DNA of 64,000 nucleotides from Acidimicrobiaceae bacterium (lineage in GTDB: Bacteria > Actinomycetota > Acidimicrobiia > Acidimicrobiales > Poriferisodalaceae). The stretch spans positions 49,625-113,624 of the forward strand of contig PBMG01000016.1 in the NCBI GenBank assembly GCA_002722565.1, read 5' to 3'. Positions 45,876-55,970 of this stretch are shown here, piece after piece; positions within the stretch are counted from its first letter, which is position 1; each line of letters begins with the position of its first letter. The translations under genes and the position numbers were made by a program. The notes beneath the pieces were generated by a model. That model was given only the letters and a program-made list of their open reading frames with translations, made no database searches and was not told the DNA's origin.

Positions 45876-45898
45876 ATAAACGTCCCAAGGGCTTTCAT

Positions 45899-46996
45899 TT
45901 AAAGCAAGTGGCGTTGAACTTTTCCCAAGGCTGTTTTGGGAAGTTGTTCAGTTAACTCCAACGATCGCGGGGCGCAATAAGCGGGTAAGAAACTCTTTAC
46001 CAAATCTCGCAGCTCTTCCAATGTAGGTGCATCGGAACTAGGTACGACTACTGCAACAACGGACTCACCCCATTCGGGGTCAGGGCGTCCAACTACTGCG
46101 CAGTCGCTAACCCCTGGCGCCATGCTTAATATCCGCTCGACCATTACCGGCCAAACGTTTTCTCCACCCGTGATAATCATGTCGCCCATACGTCCATGTA
46201 CGGTCAAAATACCGCCATCGTCTAATTCCCCTGCGTCGCCAGTTGGGTACCAACCATCTTTGGTAATTGGGTTGCCCCCATTTCTGTAGCACCGAAAGAG
46301 CATCGGACAACGAATCTGAACTTCGCCATCAACAACACGCAATTCGACATTTTCGAGTGGCCGTCCGTTATATACGACCCCACTACCGGTTTCAGTCATT
46401 CCGTAAGTTGCAATCACATTGTCGGGTCGATCAGCAGGGACAGAGGCGCCACCGACGAGTACCCGTCGAAAATGCCCTGTTTCTATTCGTCTCATCGCAG
46501 TGGGAACCAACGAAATTAAGGTCACTCCGTTTCGTGCTGCTGCGATCGTTTTATCAGCATCAAAGCCATCGTGAACTTCTAAGGGGACTCCAGAATGAAG
46601 TGCTCGAACTATTACTGAGAATCCACCAACATGGCTCAAGGGCAAACAAGCAAGCCATTTGTCAACAGTCGGATCAGCTTTCAGAAAACCATTAGTGGCT
46701 TCGGCGTTAGCGATTAACGCCTGATGCTCAAGGACAACTCCTTTAGGTCGCCCTGTACTGCCGCTCGTCGCGACAACCAAAGCATCATTTGATTCAACCG
46801 GTCGACCAGCCAAGGATGAAGTCCCTGAAGAATCAATCACAACAGATGCTTCCATTTGCTCTATCAGCGCTACTTGGGCTTTCTTGGGCAACCGCTGGTC
46901 TACCGGCAGCACAGCGTCTCCTTCGTCCCATATGCGTTGGACTGTTTCGAAAAACTGGGGGCCGCCGGCCATACACAGCGCTACAAGACGATTCAC
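45899..46996 (-). CDS. menE: o-succinylbenzoate--CoA ligase (MenE-like)
   Basis: This 365-residue AMP-forming ligase is short, as MenE proteins of actinobacteria are. It contains VVATSGSTGRPKGVVLEH, ATYGMTETGSG, GWYPTGDAGELDDGG and the C-terminal PKTALGKVQRHLL with its catalytic lysine. It should activate o-succinylbenzoate for MenB. It faces the menFDHC operon from the opposite strand. MenB, MenA and MenG are not in this window. Confidence 0.9.
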   Translation of the reverse strand: MNRLVALCMAGGPQFFETVQRIWDEGDAVLPVDQRLPKKAQVALIEQMEASVVIDSSGTSSLAGRPVESNDALVVATSGSTGRPKGVVLEHQALIANAEATNGFLKADPTVDKWLACLPLSHVGGFSVIVRALHSGVPLEVHDGFDADKTIAAARNGVTLISLVPTAMRRIETGHFRRVLVGGASVPADRPDNVIATYGMTETGSGVVYNGRPLENVELRVVDGEVQIRCPMLFRCYRNGGNPITKDGWYPTGDAGELDDGGILTVHGRMGDMIITGGENVWPVMVERILSMAPGVSDCAVVGRPDPEWGESVVAVVVPSSDAPTLEELRDLVKSFLPAYCAPRSLELTEQLPKTALGKVQRHLL

Positions 46997-47017
46997 CCTG
47001 ATGACGTTATCGGTGAT

Positions 47018-47755
47018 CTAGAAAGCTCGAATCAACAAACTGACAGTGCATGCGACAATGATTGCGCTTACTGCTCGATCAAACCGGGCTGCATTGAGTT
47101 TACGACCGATTCTTATTCCAAACGGAAGAGCTAAAGCAACGACTAAAGCCGCCAAGATGGAGCCCACAATGCGTTGATTTGACCACTGACTAGTAATGGT
47201 CAATGTGACTAGTTGAGTAATTCCTGTCAAAAGAAAAATCGCCGTATTCGAGACCACAAACCGTTCACGCGATACGCCGAGACCTTGAAACCAGGCAGCA
47301 ACGAGCGGGCCCGAGATACCAGTCGCTCCCTGCGCTAGTCCACATGTAACCGCCACCGGCATCTTGCCCCATTTCTGGACGTTGGGTGACCACTTAGCTT
47401 CGTTAGCAGAGAATTTCCAAACCAAAAAAGTTGTCAACACCAACGCAAGCAGAAGAAATAACAGCTGATCATTGATCCGGGGTAACAGCCAAGCACCAAC
47501 AACAGCCCCGAAAGATCCAAGTGCTGCGAACATCACAAGACCTTCAGCAAAACGAAGCTCTCCACGGTGCTCTCTCACTAACATCGCATTACTCACGGCG
47601 GTAGGGGCAGCCATGATTACGACCGCATCTTGAACTCCAACAAAGAACGCAATTACAGGGACTGCTGTAAGAGGCAAACCAAGACCCGTCGTACCCTTCA
47701 CCAACGAACCAAGAATGACCGCCAGTGCAACGATCAATAATTCGTATACGTTCAC
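47018..47755 (-). CDS. TauE/SafE family sulfite/anion exporter-like permease
   Basis: This 245-residue membrane protein has about seven to eight hydrophobic segments and the twice-repeated family pattern, LGSLVKGTTGLGLPLTAVPV near the N-terminus and CGLAQGATGISGPLVAAWF in the second half. Members export sulfite, sulfoacetate or related small anions, but the substrate is not resolved. It overlaps the psuG gene by four bases upstream and is followed by menE, so it may share a transcript with both. Confidence 0.88.
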   Translation of the reverse strand: MNVYELLIVALAVILGSLVKGTTGLGLPLTAVPVIAFFVGVQDAVVIMAAPTAVSNAMLVREHRGELRFAEGLVMFAALGSFGAVVGAWLLPRINDQLLFLLLALVLTTFLVWKFSANEAKWSPNVQKWGKMPVAVTCGLAQGATGISGPLVAAWFQGLGVSRERFVVSNTAIFLLTGITQLVTLTITSQWSNQRIVGSILAALVVALALPFGIRIGRKLNAARFDRAVSAIIVACTVSLLIRAF

Positions 47756-48651
47756 GGGTTAGCTAGCTCAACAGCAATTTGGCCAGCGATACTGGCATTG
47801 TGCTCAGCTAACGCAAGGTTTGCTGCGACACTTTCACCCTCTGTTGCTTTCTCCACAGCAGCAAGCACGCGAGGTGTGACTGCTGGGCCAGCCAAACCTC
47901 GAAGTTGTACTTCCGCCAGACTCATTTCAATCGCTTGGTCAATCCGAGAAGAATCCAGTTCAGCTTCTAGCGGGATTGGTACGACAAGGAGGACACCCCC
48001 CTGCCCTAGACTTTTTCGATCACGATGAAGCCGAGCAGCTCCTTTCGCGTCTTCGACTCGATGTGAAATCTGCAAACCAGAGTCCCGAGTATAAAAAGCT
48101 GGAAAATCATTAGTTCGCCACCCAACGACCGGCACGGATTGAGTCTCTAAATATTCCAGAGTGCGAGGTAAATCTAAGAAAGCCTTAGCTCCTGCACTTA
48201 CAACAGTGATCGGGTATTGAGCAATGGCGTCGAGGTCCGCGGAGATATCGCCTGTGATCTGACTTTCGCGGTGAACTCCCCCGATCCCTCCGGTCGCGAA
48301 GACGTCTATGCCGGACTGGTGAGCGATCAAAACGCTCGCTGAGACAGTCGTTGCTCCAGAGGCCATTTTCTGCGAACTGGCGATAGCTAAATCTCGAGCG
48401 GCGACTTTGGCTGTGGCATTGAGGACACGTTCGTGAAGTTCTTCTGGCACACCTGCCCAAATCACCCCGTCTAGCACGGCTGTTAGTGCTGGGACCGCTC
48501 CTGATTGGCGAACAGCGGATAGACAGATCTGAAGGGCTTCTGCATTAGCGGGCGATGGCAGTCCCAGGGTTGAAAAAATTGTTGATTCCAGGGCCACCAC
48601 TGCTTGTTGGGCCTTAATCGCGGTTTGTACTTCATCGCCTACAACAATCAC
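47752..48651 (-). CDS. psuG: pseudouridine-5'-phosphate glycosidase
   Basis: This 299-residue PsuG/IndA enzyme cleaves pseudouridine 5'-phosphate to uracil and ribose 5-phosphate. Motifs include VALESTIFSTLGLPSPANAE, the AVLDGVIWAGVP region, DLAIASSQKMASGATTVSAS with its catalytic lysine, FATGGIGGVHRES, SAGAKAFLDLPRTLEYLET and VPVVGWRTNDFPAFY. The uracil produced could go directly to the Upp enzyme encoded by the divergent neighbour 65 bases away. A pseudouridine kinase gene (psuK) is not seen here. Confidence 0.95.
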   Translation of the reverse strand: MIVVGDEVQTAIKAQQAVVALESTIFSTLGLPSPANAEALQICLSAVRQSGAVPALTAVLDGVIWAGVPEELHERVLNATAKVAARDLAIASSQKMASGATTVSASVLIAHQSGIDVFATGGIGGVHRESQITGDISADLDAIAQYPITVVSAGAKAFLDLPRTLEYLETQSVPVVGWRTNDFPAFYTRDSGLQISHRVEDAKGAARLHRDRKSLGQGGVLLVVPIPLEAELDSSRIDQAIEMSLAEVQLRGLAGPAVTPRVLAAVEKATEGESVAANLALAEHNASIAGQIAVELANP

Positions 48652-48716
48652 TTAAGTCTCCTTAATGACTACAGCATGTCAGTGATGCGGCATCTGGGCG
48701 TGCCTGCTTCTACTCT

Positions 48717-49346
48717 GTGACCGTGTTTACCGTTGTAGAACATCCTGTCATCGCGGCCTGGACTGATCGTTTACGGTCCATCGAAACTGGAAAGGAAGAA
48801 TTTCGTCGCTTGTTGAGTCAGATCGGCCAACTAATGATTCCGTACGCAACCCAGGATTTGCCCACTGAACAAATAGTGGTCGAAACACCTCTCGCTGAAA
48901 CTGAAGGTCACCAACTTCAAGGCGGCACGCCCGCAGTTATTTCTGTTCTTCGCGCTGGTAACGGCTTACTTGACGGTGTCTTAACAATTCTTTCGGACGC
49001 CGACGTTGGCTTCATCGGCCTAGTTCGAGACCACGAAACTTTGGAGGCAGTTGAATATTTAGTCAAACTGCCCTCTTTGTCGGGTCGACATGTGCTGATC
49101 GTCGATCCAATGTTGGCAACCGGGCACAGCGCTGTAGCCGCCCTAAATCGAGTTAAGAGCCATCAACCAGCAAGCATCACCTTCATGTGTGTAGTGGCCG
49201 CGCCTGAAGGCGTAGAGCACCTGCAGGGACATCATCCGGAAGTTCGAGTGGTTACCGCGGCCCTCGACGAAGGCTTAAACAATTCTGGGTATATTTTGCC
49301 AGGGCTTGGTGACGCCGGCGACCGTCTCTATGGAACTGATGCATGA
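48717..49346 (+). CDS. upp: uracil phosphoribosyltransferase
   Basis: This 209-residue enzyme makes UMP from uracil and PRPP. It has VISVLRAGNGLLDGVL, the PRPP-binding loop VLIVDPMLATGHSAVAAL, VVAAPEGVEHL and the uracil-binding C-terminus GYILPGLGDAGDRLYGT. It starts at GTG 48717 or close to it. It overlaps mtnA by four bases (ATGA), linking base salvage with the deoxysugar/methylthioribose genes that follow. Confidence 0.95.
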   Translation: MTVFTVVEHPVIAAWTDRLRSIETGKEEFRRLLSQIGQLMIPYATQDLPTEQIVVETPLAETEGHQLQGGTPAVISVLRAGNGLLDGVLTILSDADVGFIGLVRDHETLEAVEYLVKLPSLSGRHVLIVDPMLATGHSAVAALNRVKSHQPASITFMCVVAAPEGVEHLQGHHPEVRVVTAALDEGLNNSGYILPGLGDAGDRLYGTDA

Positions 49347-50398
49347 AACGTCCAACACCTCCAATTGAATGGGCTGAAGACCACATCCGAATTATCGATC
49401 AAACTCTTTTGCCCGCCGAAGTAAGAGTTATTGAAATAAGAAGCGCCGACCAAGCAGTAGACGCTATTCAACGTTTAGCTATACGCGGCGCTCCGGCTCT
49501 AGGGGCCTTCGGTTCTTTCGCGTTGATTATCGCCGTTGATGAGATCAAACCAGAGTCGCTATCGCAAGCACTGGCGAGACTTGAGGAATGTCGAAATTTG
49601 ATTGGCGACGCAAGACCGACCGCAGTCAATCTTCGATGGGCAGTTGACAGAGTGATTGATGAAGCGACAAAAAATGTCGACGACCTGGTCTCACTGAGAA
49701 GTTCATTGATCCGAGAAGCACAAGCAGTAGCAGCAGAAGACGAGGCTGCATGCAACGAGATCGGCCGACTCGGACATGAACTATTGCGCGATGCCAACGT
49801 TATTGGCACTCACTGCAACGCTGGCCGCTTGGCAACCGCCGGAACCGGCACGGCTTTGGCTCCCATGTATGCCAAAGCGCGGGCAGGCGAGCCTCTTCGC
49901 GTTCTGGCCTCTGAAACTCGGCCGCTGTTGCAGGGTGCGCGATTAACTGCTTGGGAGTTAGACGATGCTGGGATCGACGTAACCGTGGTTCCCGATGGCG
50001 CGATGGCTTCTACTGTCCTGTCCGGCCAAGTTGATGCCTATATCGTCGGGGCGGACCGCATCGCAGCTAACGGTGACGCCGCAAACAAGATCGGTACAGT
50101 CGGACACGCCTTAGCAGCTCGGGAAGCTGGAATTCCTTTTTATGTTGCGGCCCCGACCTCAACTATTGACTTCGAACTAACAAGCGGCGACCAGATAGAG
50201 ATAGAGCAACGAGCTGCTGGTGAAGTTCACGAGATTCAAGGCAGCAGGGTAACTCCGGAAGGGGTCAGTGCTTTTAACCCAGCTTTTGACGTGACACCAA
50301 ATTACCTAATTACGGCAATCATCACTGAAGCTGGAGTGTTACGCGCACCTTTTAAAGATTCAATAGCTGAGGCGCTCAGGCGAGTCGGAGGCATCTAA
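49343..50398 (+). CDS. mtnA: S-methyl-5-thioribose-1-phosphate isomerase or 5-deoxyribose-1-phosphate isomerase
   Basis: This 351-residue MtnA-family sugar-phosphate isomerase has RGAPALGAFGSFAL, the catalytic cysteine in THCNAGRLATAG, SETRPLLQGARLTAWEL and the catalytic Asp in IVGADRIAANGDAANKIG. MtnA converts methylthioribose 1-phosphate to the ribulose form in methionine salvage. The close relative DrdI acts on 5-deoxyribose 1-phosphate. No mtnK, mtnB, mtnC or mtnD is present; instead the next gene, overlapping by one base (TAATG), is an aldolase. That favours an aldolase shunt. Confidence 0.93.
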   Translation: MKRPTPPIEWAEDHIRIIDQTLLPAEVRVIEIRSADQAVDAIQRLAIRGAPALGAFGSFALIIAVDEIKPESLSQALARLEECRNLIGDARPTAVNLRWAVDRVIDEATKNVDDLVSLRSSLIREAQAVAAEDEAACNEIGRLGHELLRDANVIGTHCNAGRLATAGTGTALAPMYAKARAGEPLRVLASETRPLLQGARLTAWELDDAGIDVTVVPDGAMASTVLSGQVDAYIVGADRIAANGDAANKIGTVGHALAAREAGIPFYVAAPTSTIDFELTSGDQIEIEQRAAGEVHEIQGSRVTPEGVSAFNPAFDVTPNYLITAIITEAGVLRAPFKDSIAEALRRVGGI

Positions 50399-52371
50399 TG
50401 AAAAATTTGTGGAACGCTGATGATGCTGCCAAGTTCCCGGGAGCATTAGGTGAATGTGTGTACGGATCAAGACTCCTCGGAGCCGAGTCATCTCTGGTGC
50501 TTCACGGAGGCGGGAACACTTCGGTAAAGGCCACCGAAACTGACATACATGGCGATCTAGTCGATGTCTTATATGTCAAGGGCAGCGGTTGGGATCTCGC
50601 GACTATTGAGCCCCAGGGGTTCGCTCCGCTTCGTTTGGAGGCGGTTAGACGCCTAGCAGAATTACCGTCACTTTCTGATATCGAAATGGTTAACCAATTA
50701 AGGCTTAATCTTCTGGATGCCTCTGCTCCCAATCCATCAGTGGAGGCAATACTGCACGCGTCTTTACCGTTCATCGCGGTGCAACACACTCACGCCGATG
50801 CCGCTCTAGCTTTGACCAATACCAAAGATGGGGAACGCCGAGTTCGAGAACTGTGGGGAGAATCTGCGGTCATTGTGCCGTATGTGATGCCAGGATTCGA
50901 CTTGGCGAAAGCATGTGCTCTGGAATTCGATAGACAAGCAAATAGTGACACGGTCGCGATGGTGTTAATGAACCATGGCGTTTTCACCTTCGGTGAAACA
51001 ACCGAACAGGCATATAACAAAATGATTGAGGTCATCACTGAGGCCGAGGACTATCTGGTCCGAGAAGCAGGCGTAGATATCAAAGCTTCGGCGATAGCTG
51101 CCAAAGCATTGTCTGCTGATGGCTCCGCTTTAGACCAAGCAACTCTTCGAAATCAACTGTCCCATGCCGCGGGTCGTTCTATGTTGCTAGCCCGCACCCC
51201 TAATGAGCGAGCAAATCTTTTTTCGGCGCGCTCAGATCTTGGGGAAATAGCCTGCCGCGGACCTGCAACCCCCGATCACATAATTAGAACAAAACAATTT
51301 CCACTCATCGGCCGCGATGTTGAAAAATTTGTCTCGAACTACCACAGTTACTTCGAACGGAATCAGAGTAGGTTCCCCGGAGTCCAAGAATTGGATCCTG
51401 CCCCTCGAGTAGTTCTTGATCCCGATTTGGGTCTGTTGACTGCTGGCACCAAAATTGGCGAATGCGAAATAGCGTCAGACATTTATCTCCACACCATTGA
51501 TGTTATTGAAGCATCTGAGGGACTCGGTGGATTCGTGGCGCTTCCCGAAACAGACTTGTTTGAGGTCGAATACTGGGAATTAGAACAAGCAAAGTTAGCG
51601 AAATCGGGTGGATCACCTCCTCTGTCCGGAGAAGTGGCATTGGTGACAGGTTCCGCGTCTGGAATTGGTAAAGCGTGTGCTGAGTCGTTAATCAGTCAGG
51701 GCGCAGCGGTCATTGGTATCGATCTGAACACATCATCGGATCCCGTTGGCTCTTCGCTGTTGGAACTAACAGCTGATGTGACTGACCGGGAATCCTTGAC
51801 TGCAGCAGTTCATGCTGGGGTTGAGCGTTTCGGCGGAATCGACATAGTGGTAGCGGCAGCGGGGATCTTCGGTTCTTCTAACGAGATAGCTGACATTGTG
51901 CAGTCCGATTGGGAAGCAACTCTGTCAGTAAATCTGAATGGGGTCAGCAATTTGCTTCATGTAGCTCACCCGTTTCTTACTTTGTCACCCCAGGGTGGAC
52001 GAGTTCTTCTTGTTGGCTCTAAGAACGTTCCTGCACCTGGAAAAGGGGCGGCTGCCTATAGCGCTTCCAAAGCAGCCGTTACACAATTAGGGCGGGTAGC
52101 TGCACTTGAATGGGCTCAGGACGGCATTGTCGTGAACATGATCCACCCAGATGGGGTCTTTGACACAGGATTGTGGTCACAAGAACTTGTTGAACAAAGA
52201 GCGGCGAATTACGGAATCACTGCTGATGAATACAAACGCAGAAACCTTCTTGGCAAAGAAATAACTAGCAACGACATTGGTGACTTGGTCGCAGCAATGT
52301 GTGGTGATTTATTTCGTCAAATAACAGGTGCGCAAATACCTATCGATGGCGGAAGTGACCGCGTGATCTAA
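50398..52371 (+). CDS. class II aldolase--short-chain dehydrogenase fusion
   Basis: The 657-residue protein joins a class II aldolase/adducin domain (about 1-400; GGGNTSVK, metal His pair in QHTHADAAL, MNHGVFTFG) to an SDR domain (about 415-657; VTGSASGIGKAC, NLNGVSNLL, YSASKAAVTQ, final IPIDGGSDRVI). Related fusions cleave rhamnulose 1-phosphate to DHAP and lactaldehyde and then process the aldehyde. Directly behind mtnA it could split methylthioribulose or 5-deoxyribulose 1-phosphate into DHAP and an aldehyde, with the SDR domain acting on that product. This is inference from order and family. Confidence 0.9.
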   Translation: MKNLWNADDAAKFPGALGECVYGSRLLGAESSLVLHGGGNTSVKATETDIHGDLVDVLYVKGSGWDLATIEPQGFAPLRLEAVRRLAELPSLSDIEMVNQLRLNLLDASAPNPSVEAILHASLPFIAVQHTHADAALALTNTKDGERRVRELWGESAVIVPYVMPGFDLAKACALEFDRQANSDTVAMVLMNHGVFTFGETTEQAYNKMIEVITEAEDYLVREAGVDIKASAIAAKALSADGSALDQATLRNQLSHAAGRSMLLARTPNERANLFSARSDLGEIACRGPATPDHIIRTKQFPLIGRDVEKFVSNYHSYFERNQSRFPGVQELDPAPRVVLDPDLGLLTAGTKIGECEIASDIYLHTIDVIEASEGLGGFVALPETDLFEVEYWELEQAKLAKSGGSPPLSGEVALVTGSASGIGKACAESLISQGAAVIGIDLNTSSDPVGSSLLELTADVTDRESLTAAVHAGVERFGGIDIVVAAAGIFGSSNEIADIVQSDWEATLSVNLNGVSNLLHVAHPFLTLSPQGGRVLLVGSKNVPAPGKGAAAYSASKAAVTQLGRVAALEWAQDGIVVNMIHPDGVFDTGLWSQELVEQRAANYGITADEYKRRNLLGKEITSNDIGDLVAAMCGDLFRQITGAQIPIDGGSDRVI

Positions 52372-52383
52372 AGCGCCGCCCTT

Positions 52384-53901
52384 CTAATCGGTGATGCCTG
52401 CCATCAATAGACCAATCTGCTCGCGGTTCGCTTCCTGTGCATCTACAACATCCATGATTTTGCCGTCATACAAAACTGCGATCCGATCTGAAAGTCCTAA
52501 TATTTCATCGAGTTCCGCTGAAACGAGCAACACAGCTGCGCCCTTGTCTCGTTGCTCCAGGATGCGACGATGGATGAACTCGATAGCGCCGATATCGATA
52601 CCTCGAGTCGGTTGAGCAGCAATCAACAGTTTGATGTCATCACTAAATTCTCTGCCCACTATGAGTTTCTGTTTGTTCCCGCCACTAAGACTTGACGCTG
52701 GAACTGAGATACTCGGAGTCCGGACATCAAATTCATCAACAACATCTTGAGCATGACTTCTTATGACGTCTCTGCGAAGAATCCCTCTAATCGAGAAGGG
52801 TTTACGGTGGTACCGGTTAAGAATTGTGTTTTCGGCAAGCGAATAGATCGCTACAACCCCATGTTTCTCTCGGTCTTCTGGGATGTGTGCAACGCCTTTC
52901 TTGGTTATCTGCCTTGGGGACTCACCTGTGAGTTCTTCGCCTTCAATTTTCATGACCCCTACCGAAGGGGCGCGAAGGCCTGTGATTGCTTCAACTAGTT
53001 CCCGTTGTCCGTTCCCCTCTACTCCAGCAACACCCAGAATTTCACCAGCTCGAACTTCGAAACTGAGGCTGTCTAGGGCGATCTGTCCCCGGTCGTCCTT
53101 GACTTCTAACTCCTTAACCTCGAGCACTGGGTCACCTGGCCGAGACACTGACTTTTCGACTTGGAGCATCACATTGCGGCCGACCATCATCTCGGCCAAG
53201 TCGCTCTCGTCAGTGTCAGAAGGCCGTGTTTCGCCAACGACTTGACCATTTCGCAAAACAACTATGTCGTCAGCAATGGCAAGAACTTCACGCAGTTTGT
53301 GAGTGATGAAAACAATGCCTAGACCTGTTTCGGTTAGCTCCCTTAAAACCCCGAGCAGATGATCCGCTTCTTGGGGAGTGAGCACCCCCGTTGGTTCATC
53401 CAAAATTAAAACGTCAGCGTCGCGATATAACGCTTTAAGAATTTCGACGCGTTGTTGCATGCCCACGGGGAGATCTTCGACAAGAGCATCAGGGTCGACC
53501 TCTAATCCGTATCGCTCCGAAAGGGCTATAACTCTGGTGCGGGCTTCGTCAAGATCGACCAAACCACGTCTTGTCGGTTCGGCTCCCAAAACAATATTTT
53601 CGACTACCCGCATTGGCGGCACCAACTGGAAATGCTGATGCACCATTCCAATTCCGCGGGAGATAGCTTCATCTGGCCCACGCAGATCGACTATTTCATC
53701 TTTGATAATCACATGACCCTCGTCGGGCCGATACATGCCAAACAAAATGTTGACGAGCGTACTTTTGCCCGCCCCATTTTCACCAAGGAGTGCCAGTATT
53801 CGCCCTGGCTGGAGACTTATGGAGATGTCGTCGTTCGCCAAAACACCTGGGAATTCTTTTCTAACTTTGCGCGCACCGAGAAGAGTTTCTGTCATGCTCA
53901 A
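52384..53901 (-). CDS. nucleoside-type ABC transporter ATPase (two nucleotide-binding domains)
   Basis: This 505-residue ATPase of the sugar/nucleoside import group has two ABC domains. The first has Walker A GENGAGKST, the Q-loop MVHQHFQLVP, a signature-like VGMQQRVEIL and LILDEPTGVLTP. The second has the degenerate GVEGNGQREL and LSGGNKQKLIVGREF. It fits NupO/YufO-type importers with a BMP lipoprotein. Its ATG overlaps the permease stop (ATGA). It is the last gene of the four-gene minus-strand transporter operon. Confidence 0.94.
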   Translation of the reverse strand: MSMTETLLGARKVRKEFPGVLANDDISISLQPGRILALLGENGAGKSTLVNILFGMYRPDEGHVIIKDEIVDLRGPDEAISRGIGMVHQHFQLVPPMRVVENIVLGAEPTRRGLVDLDEARTRVIALSERYGLEVDPDALVEDLPVGMQQRVEILKALYRDADVLILDEPTGVLTPQEADHLLGVLRELTETGLGIVFITHKLREVLAIADDIVVLRNGQVVGETRPSDTDESDLAEMMVGRNVMLQVEKSVSRPGDPVLEVKELEVKDDRGQIALDSLSFEVRAGEILGVAGVEGNGQRELVEAITGLRAPSVGVMKIEGEELTGESPRQITKKGVAHIPEDREKHGVVAIYSLAENTILNRYHRKPFSIRGILRRDVIRSHAQDVVDEFDVRTPSISVPASSLSGGNKQKLIVGREFSDDIKLLIAAQPTRGIDIGAIEFIHRRILEQRDKGAAVLLVSAELDEILGLSDRIAVLYDGKIMDVVDAQEANREQIGLLMAGITD

Positions 53902-54890
53902 CCTTTTTCGTAACTCTGTCCGAGCGCAGCTGGGTCACGCATAGATCCAAAGAGTCCGCTGAGAGCTACAACAACGATCGTCACAACGAATGGAAGCATC
54001 CCGACAAACTGTGGAGGAATGTCGAAAGTGTTATTCAGTTGAAATTGATTTTGGAGAGCAGTGGTGAAACCGAAAAAGAGTGCGGCCGCGTAAGCACCAA
54101 AAGGTGTGCGTCTTCCAAAGATCATTACTGCTAGGGCTAAGAAGCCGCGCCCTCCTGACATCGCTCGGCTAAATGTGCCGACTGCTTCGAGCGCAAGATA
54201 TGAGCCTCCGAAGCCAGCAAGTCCTCCTGCGATAGTGACGTTGAAGTACCGCAATTTCAGCACATCAATGCCTACGGTGTCCGCAGCTCCTGGATGTTCT
54301 CCTATAGCTCGGGTTCGCATTCCCCATACTGATCGGAACAACGCTATGTGTACTACGACGAGAAGTACCATCGTCAAATACGTGAGGGGCGGGCGACTAA
54401 ACAAAACTGTTCCGACAAGTGGTAGCTCTGCCAGAGGCCCAAGATCAATATTGGTGTACTTCCCGATTCCTAATGAACGACTCCGGTCATAAAAGAATGA
54501 CGTTAAGCCCAACGCTGAAATATTCAACACAGTGCCAGCAATGATTTGGTCAACCTTGAGGCCTACTGCCATAGCTGCCAGCAACCAGCCCATTATGAGA
54601 CCCATACCAACGCCAGCAAGGGTGCCCATGAATAAAGACCCGGTCATTGACGCGATCGTGAACGCGGCAAAAGCTGACAACAAGAACTGACCTTCAATTC
54701 CGATGTTTACGACTCCTGAACGCTCACCGATCATTCCGCACATGGCGCCGAGAGCTAGAAGAGTTGCTGCACGGACTGTCCCAGCTAGAACCGCCGTGGT
54801 TTGCAGGTCATCCGCAGAATAAAAAATCCAGATAAGGATAAGGATCGCTGTAAGGCCGGCGTAAATCAGTTGCTTCTGTCGGGGTCTCAT
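53898..54890 (-). CDS. nucleoside-type ABC transporter permease (second)
   Basis: This 330-residue permease of the BPD_transp_2 family has about eight to ten membrane segments and the conserved GERSGVVNIGIEGQFLLSAFAA and LAVMIFGRRTPFGAYAAALFFG. It pairs with the preceding permease to form the membrane pore of the BMP-linked importer. It overlaps the upstream permease and downstream ATPase genes by four bases each, so the subunits are translationally coupled. Confidence 0.93.
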   Translation of the reverse strand: MRPRQKQLIYAGLTAILILIWIFYSADDLQTTAVLAGTVRAATLLALGAMCGMIGERSGVVNIGIEGQFLLSAFAAFTIASMTGSLFMGTLAGVGMGLIMGWLLAAMAVGLKVDQIIAGTVLNISALGLTSFFYDRSRSLGIGKYTNIDLGPLAELPLVGTVLFSRPPLTYLTMVLLVVVHIALFRSVWGMRTRAIGEHPGAADTVGIDVLKLRYFNVTIAGGLAGFGGSYLALEAVGTFSRAMSGGRGFLALAVMIFGRRTPFGAYAAALFFGFTTALQNQFQLNNTFDIPPQFVGMLPFVVTIVVVALSGLFGSMRDPAALGQSYEKG

Positions 54891-55957
54891 GATTTACCCC
54901 AACCGGCTCCGAGTTGAAGCTGTTCTGAGTTGTCATGTCGCATCCGTAACAACCATCTGATGATGATGGGCGCTGCAACGAAGAAGAGGATCAGAGCTTG
55001 AATGACATCAATAAGTTCGGGCGCAACATCAGACTTATATTGCATACGAGCAGCGCCTGCTTCCATTAGTCCAACCAATAGCGCTGCAGGTATTACGCCA
55101 AGAGGGTTAGCGCGAGCTAAAAGGGCAATCGTGATCCCCTCGAATCCAAGCCCGACATTGACACCCGCTTCAAATCGGCCGTCAACGCCCAAACTCTCAA
55201 CAGCTCCACCTAATCCCGCAAGCATTCCCGAGACCGCCATAGTTGAACTCATTATCCATCCGACCTTCATTCCCGAATATTGCGCAGCATGTCGATTGTG
55301 ACCCACGCTGCGAACTTCGAATCCATATGAAGTTCGCTCAAGTACTAGCCAGCAGGCGACCGAGACAGCAACTGCTAAAAGAAAACCAACAGGGACAGCT
55401 CCAATGGTCGGAATGGTCGCCGAATTCTCTACTAACGGAGTTCGAGCGACAATGTTGCTTCCGCTGTTATCTTTCCACGGATTGGCGGCGAGCCAATCCG
55501 TTAGGTTCCCCGCCACAAAGTTGAGCATGATCGTAACTATGACCTCGTGAGCGCCGGTCGTTGCTTTAAGCGTTCCAGCAATCCCGCCCCACAGGGCTCC
55601 GGCGACAGCACCGACTATCAACGCTGCAGGCAAATGAATGAGAACTGGCAGACCGTCAATTCCAAATCCAACACCTGCTGCGAACACTGCTCCTACGAGC
55701 AGCTGCCCTTGTCCACCAATATTGAACATGCCTGCTTTGAAGGCAAACGCGACAGCTAAACCTCCGAAGATTAGGGGCGTTGCTTTTTGCAGTGTGCGCA
55801 GCACAGCATCGGAGTCGCCCAGACCACCAACTAGCAGTGCCTTGTATGCCTCAGCAGGCGATCCGCCTTGGGAAACAATTAACAGTGCCCCAATCAGGAC
55901 ACCAAATACCACTGCCATAAACGGAATGGCAACTATTCGAAAAACTGAACGGCTCAT
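54887..55957 (-). CDS. nucleoside-type ABC transporter permease (first)
   Basis: This BPD_transp_2 permease has a first membrane helix at VAIPFMAVVFGVLIGALLIV and the family segments KAGMFNIGGQGQLLVGAVFA, TTGAHEVIVTIMLNF and GFEGITIALLARANPLGVIPAALLVG. The frame is open to GTG 55975, which lies within an intercistronic hairpin. ATG 55957 (MSRSVFRIV) is taken as the start, giving 356 residues. It follows the BMP lipoprotein gene after the hairpin. Confidence 0.92.
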   Translation of the reverse strand: MSRSVFRIVAIPFMAVVFGVLIGALLIVSQGGSPAEAYKALLVGGLGDSDAVLRTLQKATPLIFGGLAVAFAFKAGMFNIGGQGQLLVGAVFAAGVGFGIDGLPVLIHLPAALIVGAVAGALWGGIAGTLKATTGAHEVIVTIMLNFVAGNLTDWLAANPWKDNSGSNIVARTPLVENSATIPTIGAVPVGFLLAVAVSVACWLVLERTSYGFEVRSVGHNRHAAQYSGMKVGWIMSSTMAVSGMLAGLGGAVESLGVDGRFEAGVNVGLGFEGITIALLARANPLGVIPAALLVGLMEAGAARMQYKSDVAPELIDVIQALILFFVAAPIIIRWLLRMRHDNSEQLQLGAGWGKS

Positions 55958-55970
55958 AACGCGACTCGGA